From positions 812,001-876,000 of the forward strand of contig CAJNDS010000380.1 of the NCBI GenBank assembly GCA_905221605.1: DNA of 64,000 nt, read 5' to 3'. The number at the start of each line of letters is the position of its first letter. Within the stretch, counting starts at the first letter, position 1. The DNA comes from Symbiodinium natans (Eukaryota > Sar > Dinophyceae > Suessiales > Symbiodiniaceae). This document shows positions 11,062 to 18,878 of this stretch, one piece after another. A program made the position numbers and the translations under genes. The notes below the pieces were generated by a model that saw nothing but the letters and a program-made list of their open reading frames with translations, was not told the origin of the DNA and did no database searches.

Positions 11062-11119
11062 GTACCCCGGCGGCGAGGACTGGATTGAGCGACGGCTCAG
11101 CGGTGAGCTGGAAGTCTCC
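11062..11119 (+). CDS. putative exon with DWIERR motif
   Basis: The frame reads YPGGEDWIERRLSGELEVS and ends before a consensus-like donor GTGAGT at 11120. Similar to the exon at 4676-4730. The acceptor is uncertain. Unknown family. Confidence 0.5.
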
Positions 11120-11704
11120 GTGAGTGCCAGAGGCATCCCCACGCTAGGCTGGTGGGCGGGGTGGCTTACTGCTGGTTAGCCGGAAATGAGGGAAGTAGGG
11201 CCGTATATGCAACCCTTTAAAGGATTATATAGGGTGCCTCATTCCCCCATTCCCTGCTTACTGTTGGGGTTTAATTAGGGTGTAGGGTTTAGGGTTTCGG
11301 GTTTAGGGTTTAGGGTCGAGGCAGATGTTCCTGAGCCCTGTGCGTGTTCTTTTCTGGAGAGACACACGCTACCCTGGCTGTTCCGCCTGGACAAGCGCCC
11401 CGGACTGACTGATCCGGAAAATCTCGAAGCGACAAAGTGCTTACATAAATTCAACGCAAACATCCTAACTCCCTAAGCCCCAATCCCCAAGCCCTAACCC
11501 CTGACACCCTAGAGCTTCAGCCCGATAAACCCGAAAGCTCGGTCAGTAAGACCTTCAACGCTTTGGCCGTGAGCTGGGGATTGGCCAGAATGCTTCTGCG
11601 TGACAGGAGGCCATGCGCGACACATGTCGTAGATGACGGTAGGGCCCTGTGTGGGGGCCGAGCCTTTGCCATCTTGAGGCAAAGATCCCTTGGAAGCTCA
11701 GGAC

Positions 11705-11822
11705 CCTCCCCTAACCCCTAACCCCTAACCCCTAACCCCTAACCCCTAAACCCTAAACCCTAAACCCTAAACCCTAAACCCTAAATCCTAAACCCTAAAC
11801 CCCAAACCCTAAACCCTGAACC
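11705..11822. repeat. telomeric array, CCCCTAA then CCCTAAA
   Basis: Starts as CCCCTAA units, changes to CCCTAAA, then CCCCAAA/CCCTGAA. Variant blocks rather than random mixing. Confidence 0.85.
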
Positions 11823-11892
11823 CTTTGGATCAGAAAAGCCCGGCGCCTTGAAGATGTGAGGCGTGGTTGTAGTTATATCGGCCGTCACTACC

Positions 11893-11922
11893 CCCCACCA
11901 CCCCCCCCCCCCCCCCCCCCCC
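11893..11922. repeat. poly-C run
   Basis: A near-uninterrupted run of C, preceded by CCACC words. Proline-only open frames through it are artefacts. Confidence 0.9.
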
Positions 11923-12089
11923 GCATACTCCCCACCCTTCATCCCCCGGAAACGAGGCAACTCCCCCGGAAACGAGGCAACTCTCAAGCACACCTTGAAC
12001 ACTTCTTCCCTGAGAATTCTGAAGCCCCAGGCCCTTGAAGGCTTATGATCTCAGGTGATTTGATCCCAGGCCCCTGTAGGCCCTGAAAG

Positions 12090-12295
12090 CCCTAAACCCC
12101 AAACCGCAAACCCCAAACCGCAAACCCCAAACCCCAAACCCCAAACCCCAAACCCCAAACCCCAAACCCCAAACCCCAAACCCCAAACCCCAAACCCTAA
12201 ACCCTAAACCCTAAACCCTAAACCCTAAACCCTAAACCCTAAACCCTAAACCCTAACCCTAAACCCTAAACCCTAGCCCTAAACCCTAAACCCCG
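12090..12295. repeat. telomeric array, CCCCAAA block then CCCTAAA block
   Basis: About fourteen CCCCAAA-type units followed by about fourteen CCCTAAA-type units. The block order mirrors the TTTGGGG/TTTAGGG array at 8267. Confidence 0.9.
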
Positions 12296-12317
12296 AAACC
12301 CCCGAGCACCGCGGCAG

Positions 12318-12356
12318 GCATTCGGGGCGATCCGGATCCGGAGCCGGCGAAGAGGG
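12318..12356 (+). CDS. putative small exon
   Basis: AG at 12316-12317, two-base lead, frame reads IRGDPDPEPAKR before GT at 12357. It follows directly after a telomeric array. Weak but placed like its neighbours. Confidence 0.35.
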
Positions 12357-12762
12357 GTGCCGAAGCATGAGCCCTAGCGGAATCACGATTGCCTGACTGG
12401 GTATCCTCTAGAAACGCTAATTTGGGGGTTTGGGGTTGAGGGCTTACGGCTTAGGGTATGAAATGTATCCCCATAGCCCAACTTGCTAACCCTACCAGCA
12501 CCTGCTTTTCGTCAAAAGGGCTGGGGATGCGTTCACCGTAAACGAGAACCCTCTATCGAAGGAACGCGGCCTCTCCGACGTTGGATCTAGTTCGAGTGCG
12601 GGGGCTCTGGAGTGTTTAAGTTGGGGCTCATAGATTTGTGAGGATTCTGTACGCATCCAGTGAGTCGATTCGTCATTCTACCTGTGCCACCTGTGCTTTG
12701 CACTTCGGGGTTTAGAGTGTCGGGTTTAAGATCCCAAGTTTAGGCATCCCTGCTGGCGTTAG

Positions 12763-12850
12763 AACGACGACCGCGCCTGTTGTGCAAAAGCCAATTGCGA
12801 GTCAGCTGCCGCGAGTACTGTCTCGAAGGAAGCTCAAACTCAAACCCGAG
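12763..12850 (+). CDS. putative basic exon with GTGAGT donor
   Basis: AG at 12761-12762; one-base lead then 29 codons including TTTAPVVQKPIASQLPRVLS and RRKLKLKPE, ending phase 0 before GTGAGT at 12851. A good donor and a continuous basic frame. Unknown family. Confidence 0.5.
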
Positions 12851-12952
12851 GTGAGTTGTGACAGCGGAGAGCGCTGTGTCACGCAAAGGCAAAGAAAGAG
12901 GCAGAGACCCTCGAGCTCACATTGGGGGCTGGAGCATGGACGCTGCCCGCAG

Positions 12953-13005
12953 CAAGGAGCTCGAAGCCGGATCAGTGGGGAACGGGAAACTAGGACGCCA
13001 GCTTG
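12953..13005 (+). CDS. putative exon, unknown
   Basis: AG at 12951-12952, in phase with the previous exon, reads QGARSRISGERETRTPA to GT at 13006. The frame stays open downstream, so the donor is uncertain. Confidence 0.3.
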
Positions 13006-13619
13006 GTGGGGATGGCACCCAGTCGGCATGATGCATGGGTGGAGGGCGCACAGTAGCGCCCGTCGGGAAAAGACAATTTGGCTAGATTTGCATGCCCAGC
13101 CGAACCTAAACCCCGTCCGACATCCTTAGTTTTCTACACCCGAAACCGATAAACCGAAAAAGCACTATATCCCAAACCCTGAACCCCATGCCGCCAAGCA
13201 AGGCGGAGTGGGAGGCAGGAGGTGGCCCGGGCCCCAGCGTTTGGGGCTTGAGGGGTTTCATTGGTTTAGGGTTGATGAGGGGTTGCGAGTGAAGGATGAT
13301 CATTTAGGGTTTGGGGTTGAGGGCTTTAGGGGATTATGGGCCACAGGTTTAGGCCTGTTTAGGGTTTGGGGTTTAGGGGTTACGGTTTCAGTGCCTTAGG
13401 GGACGGCTTAGTTTTTTTGTTCGGCCTTTATCGTATTATTGTCGAATTGCTTGGGCGTTTCGGGGTTAGGGGTTTACGGACGGCTTTGTGTTTTCCAAGG
13501 GCCTAGGAAGCTAACCCTACAGGTCCTACTACAGATATCTGTAAACCCTATGAGCCCGGCACAAAACTTTCCCTAAATCCTTAGCCTTAAGCCCTAGACC
13601 GTAAACCCTCAACCCTAAT

Positions 13620-13718
13620 GCTCACTCTGAGGAAAAGCCCGCAAGCTCGGCTTCTGATGCCGCGCATGTCCCTGCAAAGAGAGCTTCTGCAGGACTTTGG
13701 GGGCTAAGCAGGGACAGG
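13620..13718 (+). CDS. putative exon, Ala/Ser-rich
   Basis: Frame includes SEEKPASSASDAAHVPAKRA and then SAGLWGLSRDR, ending before GT at 13719 (GTATAG, start of a telomere-like tract). The acceptor was not fixed; start is approximate. Confidence 0.45.
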
Positions 13719-13841
13719 GTATAGGGTTCAGGGTTTAGGGTGTAGGGTTTAGGATTTAGGATTTAGGGTTTAGGGTTTAGGGGGTATAGAAGTTTTAAAC
13801 CCCAAACTCTCAAGCCCCAAGCCCGAAATCCTGCACCCCAG

Positions 13842-13887
13842 TAAGGCTGAAGGTCGGAGGGAAGCTGTGCTACGGACCTTAAGAGGG
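13842..13887 (+). CDS. putative exon, basic
   Basis: AG at 13840-13841; one-base lead then KAEGRREAVLRTLR. A GC donor (AGG|GCCCCT) is possible, as in prpD. Followed by a CCCTAAA array. Confidence 0.35.
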
Positions 13888-13896
13888 CCCCTAAAC

Positions 13897-14035
13897 CCTC
13901 AGCCCTAAACCTTAAACCCTAAACCCTAAAAACCCTAAAACCCTAAAAACCCTAAAAACCCGAAAAACCCTAAAAACCCTAAAAACCCTAAAAACCCTAA
14001 AAACCCTAAAAACCCTAAAAACCCTAAACCCCAAA
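13897..14035. repeat. telomeric array with extra A (CCCTAAAAA)
   Basis: After a few CCCTAAA units the period grows to 8-9 with runs of AAAAACCCT, about ten units. A lengthened telomere-like unit. Confidence 0.85.
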
Positions 14036-14121
14036 CCCAAACCCGGAACCCCATACACTTAGGACCTCCAGCGCGCATAACAGCAGCTGGTATGTCCTCG
14101 GAATGGGTTGACTCAGCTTTT

Positions 14122-14252
14122 CTTGGAGGTGCATTAGGGTATCTAAAAAGTAGGGTCATGAGTTTTTAAATAGGGTTATAGGTATACTTACCATGCTTAT
14201 AATAACTTTTAACCCTACTTATAGGATCTTATAAGTACCCATGAACCTCCAG
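14122..14252. repeat. MITE-like inverted repeat, family B copy 2
   Basis: Starts CTTGGAGGTGCATTAGGG and ends CCCATGAACCTCCAGG. The interior has several GTTATAAG / CTTATAA words able to fold. Confidence 0.5.
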
Positions 14253-14505
14253 GTAGGGTTGAAAGGTTTTGCAGGATCTCGATAGAAGGGTTTGGGGTTG
14301 AGGCTTTCGGACGAGAGCCCTAATTAAAGCCTAAGGCCCGTACTTCGCCTGGAAACTCCGAAAAAACCTTAGGCCCTAAAGCTTAAATCGTCAACCCTGC
14401 ACCCTGAAACCCTAAACCTCTAAGTTTTAAAATCCCTAAACCCAAAAATCCCTGCCATACTACAATCCCTAACCCCCAAAGTCCAACCGTGGATCCTGGC
14501 TTAAG

Positions 14506-14561
14506 TTCGGGGGGGACGGGCGCCCGGACTTTGTTCAGCCACCCGTTCACAAGGCCGCGGG
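14506..14561 (+). CDS. putative exon, unknown
   Basis: AG at 14504-14505; frame reads FGGDGRPDFVQPPVHKAA to a GT at 14562 formed by GGTTTAGGG, that is, the telomeric repeat supplies the donor. No family recognised. Confidence 0.45.
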
Positions 14562-15009
14562 GTTTAGGGCTTCAAAGGGTCCCTAAACACTAACCCCTAA
14601 ACCCTAAACCCAAAACCCTAAACCCTAAAGCGCTTTAAGAGGGTTTGATGGGCTTTAAGGGTGTCTCAGGAATCAGTGTGCAGGGCCCAGTAAGCTTGTT
14701 TCGAAGTTCGGGCTCTTATTAACGAGCCCTACATCACTTAGACCCAGCGAGTCGCGGATCTTTGGGTTTAGGGTTTCCGGGGGGTTTAGGGATCCTTGAG
14801 TAAGAAGGTTAGTTCAGTTGGGTTTGTCCTTTTTTGGGGGCCCAGGTTTAAGAAGGGCACACGGGCACACGGGTTGCACACCCGTGAAACATACCCCGAA
14901 ACATACCCCCAAAATTGCAGGTAAAGTAGCTCATGATGCTGCGAAACATACCCCCGAAACATACCCCGAAACGTACCTGCGAAACATACCCTGATCCCAA
15001 CACCTGTCG

Positions 15010-15352
15010 CCCGCCCCCCCCCCCCCCCCCACCCCATCGAACAAACCCAGTTGTGTGGTATAATATAGTCCCTACCTGGTTTCGCTTACACAGCCCATAA
15101 TTTGTACATCTGCTGTATAGCAGGGTTGTTGCTGATGTCATTCCTACTTCGCTGGCTTTGAACGATATAAGCTTCGGGATGCCCGAAATCCAAGGCAGTT
15201 TCCGGTCGGCAACAGCCCACACTGCCCTTAAACCAAAACTTAGCCCCCTCCCCCTCCCTCCTTGCCCCGCCCTTCCCTCCTCGCCCCGCTCCCCCCCTCC
15301 CCACCTTCCCCCCCTTCTCCCCACCTTCTTCTCCTCCCCCCCCCCCCCCCCG
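15010..15352. repeat. C-runs and pyrimidine-rich tract
   Basis: A poly-C run at about 15014-15030 and a CT/CCCC-rich tract at 15240-15352. Long proline-rich (+) and glycine-rich (-) frames here are compositional artefacts. Between them (15060-15230) lies ordinary sequence with no gene recognised. Confidence 0.7.
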
Positions 15353-15563
15353 CCAAGCACAAAACTGGCCGGGCGACCCCAGAACTGACCCTGTGCTGGG
15401 ATGATGATTGCGATTTTTTTTGTAGCACCATGGTCTTGAGTAGTTGTTTATTCTATTGTTGCAATGGATATGATTTTGTTCTCAATAGCGTTCCTCAACG
15501 CTGAGCCATATAACCTCTAGACACAAAACCCTACTATCTTAGGGCGAAGTGTTCGGGATCCAG

Positions 15564-15617
15564 GTCTGCGAAGCAGATGCTTGGACCTCTTCAACCGAGG
15601 AGCTCTTCAGGGATTCA
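15564..15617 (+). CDS. putative exon, acidic
   Basis: AG at 15562-15563; frame reads VCEADAWTSSTEELFRDSG. The donor may be a GC (CAGG|GCTTC). It lies upstream of the well-supported exon pair at 15789/15944. Confidence 0.4.
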
Positions 15618-15663
15618 GGGCTTCGCGTCGCACCTAAATCCCCCCGCCCTCCTGTACTGCTAG

Positions 15664-15688
15664 ACCCCTAAACCCTAAACCCTAAACC

Positions 15689-15748
<60 letters not shown>

Positions 15749-15778
15749 ACCCTAAACCCTAAACCCTAAACCCTAAAC
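15664..15778. repeat. telomeric array with CCCTCAA core
   Basis: Three CCCTAAA units, about nine CCCTCAA units, four CCCTAAA units: a variant block enclosed by canonical units. It precedes an exon at 15789. Confidence 0.9.
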
Positions 15779-15788
15779 TTGCCTTAAG

Positions 15789-15856
15789 CCCCACGTCGAC
15801 GATCTTAAGCTCGACTACGATGCCGTCGGGCAGATCCTTACGGGAGAGAAACGGCC
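15789..15856 (+). CDS. exon of unknown protein (joins 15944)
   Basis: AG at 15787-15788; reads PHVDDLKLDYDAVGQILTGE then KR and ends phase 2 before GTGAAA. Splicing to the exon at 15944 restores the frame. CCACGTCGACGATCT at its start also occurs at about 7799. No family recognised. Confidence 0.6.
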
Positions 15857-15943
15857 GTGAAACCAAAACCCTAAACCCTAAACCCTCAACCCTCAACCCT
15901 AAACCCTCAACCCTAAACCCTCAACCCTAACCCTGGTTCGCAG
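15857..15943 (+). other. telomere-repeat intron, GT-AG, 87 nt
   Basis: Begins GTGAAACC, is filled with CCCTAAA and CCCTCAA units, and ends GGTTCGCAG. The flanking exons join in phase. A second clear case, besides prpD, of an intron made of telomeric repeat. Confidence 0.6.
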
Positions 15944-16034
15944 GACCCAAATCGGTGGTCTGATCTTTGGCAAGGAGGCCATCGGAATCTCTCTTGCCGC
16001 CATGAGCCCCACAACCAGGGACCCAATTACCTCC
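15944..16034 (+). CDS. exon of unknown protein (joined from 15789)
   Basis: One base completes a Pro codon from the previous exon, then 30 codons: TQIGGLIFGKEAIGISLAAM, SPTTRDPITS, ending phase 0 before GTAGGT at 16035. Hydrophobic and globular-looking rather than coiled coil. No family recognised. Confidence 0.6.
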
Positions 16035-16470
16035 GTAGGTTTTTGGGCGAATGCCGGGTTCAAAGTTTTGGTGTTCACCTAGGGTTCAGGGAAGAAGGGT
16101 TCAAATGCACCCCACAAGCCGAAAGCACCGGCGGTACAAGCTACCAAAATCCAAAAATCCTAAACCTAGGCTGCGTGTGGTTTGTTGCCGAGAGTAGGAT
16201 GTGTTTTTAGGGCTGCCAAATGCTACGGGCCGAAGCATGACAGGACTCCAAAAAGGTGGGAGAAGGGCCATGTCATGCGCCATGGGCCCTGAACCCTGAC
16301 CCCCGCGCTTTCCAGGGTTTCGGGTTTCAGGGCTTGGTGCTTGTTTGGGTGGCGTTCACCCCTTAACCCCCCTAAACCGCCCAAAGCCCTCTAAACCCAA
16401 AGCCCTAAATCAGAAGCCCTAAGCCCTATAGAAGCCCTAAACCTTACAGCCTTTAAGGGCTGGGAGTCAG

Positions 16471-16519
16471 GATGTGCCGCCCGTGCAGAAGGCGGGGCTT
16501 GCTGCGGGCTCGTCCCCAA
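16471..16519 (+). CDS. putative exon, unknown
   Basis: AG at 16469-16470, phase 0 as required after 16034; reads DVPPVQKAGLAAGSSP, possibly ending at a GC donor. Flexible composition. Confidence 0.35.
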
Positions 16520-16844
16520 GCCCGAAATGCCCAAACCCCTACGATTCGGGGGTTTAGGGTTTAGGGTTTAGGGGCCTTAATAATTTCAATGGGCTTGGGG
16601 GTTATGAGAGTTTAGTCATACAGGGACCACAGGGCAATACTTTCCGACCCCTATATTAACCCTAAACGCCTAAGCGCCAAAAGCATCGAGACCCTACAAA
16701 GTACATGCTCCCAGGTTACTGAAGAGATTTTTCTACAACAAAGGCACAGTCCTCATCCCCCCCCCCAGTTTCATGAGAATGAAAACCCTAAACCCTAATT
16801 AAACTCTAAACCCTCTCCCCTTCAAGAGTCTCAGAGGGTCTCAG

Positions 16845-16916
16845 GGTGAGAGGGGTGCGGGCGTGATGGCTGAGTTCTACGCCTTCAACCATGCCCTCAA
16901 ATTCAACGACCTAAAA
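16845..16916 (+). CDS. putative exon, unknown
   Basis: AG at 16843-16844; reads GERGAGVMAEFYAFNHALKF then NDLK, with a possible GC donor at 16917. Phase 0 start fits the exon ending at 16034 if 16471 is not included. The aromatic-rich helix is unlike low-complexity DNA. Confidence 0.45.
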
Positions 16917-17272
16917 GCCCCGCTCAGAAAACCCGAACCCTGAAGCCCCAAACCCCAACCTTCAAACCCGAACCCTTCTCATCAAACCCGGAGACCTTCC
17001 GAATTCCGACCTTCCCAATTTCCGACCCCTAAAACCCTCAACCCTATAAACCCTAAATCCCCAAAACCCCCTAAACCCCCTAGACCCTGTAAACCCTCTA
17101 AACTCTAAGCCCCAAAACCTAAGCCCTCTAAACCTTAAGCCCTCTAAAACCTGTTTGGCGCGTCAAGTAAATGTAGCTTAAGTGGCATGTCAAACATGAC
17201 AGTGATAGATTCCGGGTTTTACCTTTATCGTTATGAGGAAGGAAGGAAGGAAGGAAGGAAGAATAATGATGA

Positions 17273-17335
17273 ATGATACCCTTTGTGCTGGACGAGCTCG
17301 ACGAGATCACCGGATACAGGACTGATAGGCTATGA
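17273..17335 (+). CDS. short open frame, uncertain
   Basis: ATG frame reads MIPFVLDELDEITGYRTDRL then stop. It may be an exon or a chance frame. It follows a GGAA microsatellite (17237-17262). Confidence 0.25.
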   Translation: MIPFVLDELDEITGYRTDRL

Positions 17336-18161
17336 TAGACGTGGTCGATGATTTTCCACGCGTTTAGGCATGGGCTAAAGGTAAAGCCCATGTTATGCAT
17401 GACAGTCCGGTACAGTTGTCTGTCATGTTGAGTTCTGTTGACGGTTTTCCGCCGCAGCGCTTGAGGATCATAGGAGCTCCTTTGACATAGCGAAACAAAA
17501 AGTTGTTGCCCTGTTTGTACAGGCCCCTAGCCTCGCTTTCGACTCCTTGATACTGAAAAGCCACAAGGAACCTAGGCGTCAGTGGAGGAGGAGTGGCAGA
17601 GTATAAGGTGGAAGCTGATAGACACCACAAGGGCAACCCAGCTGCAACGCTTATACGCCCCTTGATATTAGCTACCGTGAATATTCTCTGGTGTACGCGA
17701 CGCGAGGGTGGCTTCTGTTGGGAAAGGAACAGGCCCCTGGACCCGACCCGTTGATACGGATGCTATCGCCCGGACTACAACTTCACAACCTAGACCTGTT
17801 TATAGCACCAAGTTCTCCATCGTTGGCTTGGACTACCCCGGATATCGGGCAAATTTTCCTATTACAAAATCTGGATTTCGGATCTACTTGCAAAACCTAA
17901 GCCCTCTAAACCCCCTAAACCCTCTAAACCCTAAGAACTCTACAAGCCCTAAGCCCTATAAGCCCTAAGCCCTATATGCCCTTTTAGCCCTATAAGCCTA
18001 AACCCCAACCCCCCTAAACCCTAAGCCCTCTAAGCCCTAAGCCCTGTAAGCCCTCTAAGCCCCCTAAACCCTAAACCCTAAACCCTAAACCCTAAACCCT
18101 AAACCCGCAACCCGCAACCCTAAACCCTAAACCCCCTCTCAACCCTGCAAGCCCTCTCCAG
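17336..18161. other. mixed sequence, no firm gene
   Basis: 17340-17900 lacks telomeric words and has open frames on both strands (for example 17708-17968 + and 17364-17636 -), none recognised. 17900-18150 is degenerate CCCTAAA/CCCTAAG repeat. Confidence 0.35.
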
Positions 18162-18229
18162 GATCCTCCCCTCGTGGGCTCGAATCTCGTTTTTCCCAAG
18201 CCGCTGCCGTGGCTCCAGGCCCACACCGG
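18162..18229 (+). CDS. putative exon, Pro/aromatic-rich
   Basis: AG at 18160-18161, CCCTAAA repeat upstream; reads DPPLVGSNLVFPKPLPWLQA then HT, with a GT at 18230 formed by GGGTTTAGGG. Lies 650 bp upstream of prpD on the same strand and could belong to the preceding gene. Confidence 0.45.
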
Positions 18230-18878
18230 GTTTAGGGTTTAGGGTTTAGGGTCTAGGGCTTGAGAAGATGTCAGCTAGAATAATAACGAAACCAACAAGT
18301 TTATTGCTCAACAACTAGGAATTGAAAGGATGACCCACAGCAGGAGCACAACAGCGGAGGTACGGTGGTAGCCGGTAGTGCAGTTGATTCTAGGCTTGGC
18401 ACCACATCAGAAGACAAGGGTTGCAAAACGTGGCCTTTATTACTCAGACTAAGTCCTGTTTTCCCCCAAAAGTTTTGCTGCACTCTAGTAGCAAGATGAC
18501 ATCCGCTGGTGAACATAGAATGCGATCCAACACAGCCTTGAACTTTGGGTGGTTCAAGATGTCTTTGAACACTTTCTCCGCCAGCCCCGCTAGTCTTTGT
18601 GAAGGTGATACACACAGACAAACACCAGCTAGGCACCTGCGGGATAGGGTTAATACAGTACATTACTACACAGTATTATGCATTCTGATTCGCTATTCTA
18701 CATGATTTTACATTCTCATGCATTGTGATAGATTAGGATGCATTGTGATACATTATGGTACATTATGATCTACATATATACGTATGCAGCTCTTTCTCTC
18801 TCTCCATACATATAGTTCTATATTTAACATACTTGAGCTTGCTTGGGTTGTGGACCAGTCTCTTGTTTAGACGGCGTG
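18230..18878. other. prpD upstream region
   Basis: Short TTTAGGG tract (18230-18255), then sequence with overlapping open frames on both strands (18301-18705) that match nothing I know, then an AT-rich part with TACATT/CATTGTGATA words (18650-18780). An AG at 18869-18870 just before the prpD start codon could be a spliced-leader trans-splice acceptor; that is inference. Confidence 0.35.

Noticed and set aside
14786-15504. Gly-rich and Pro-rich frames up to 170 codons
   Set aside because: Caused by poly-C and CT-rich tracts; no motif or ordinary composition.
17128-17636. Two 90-codon frames on the - strand
   Set aside because: No recognisable motif or splice context, and all other coding signals are on the + strand; left unannotated.
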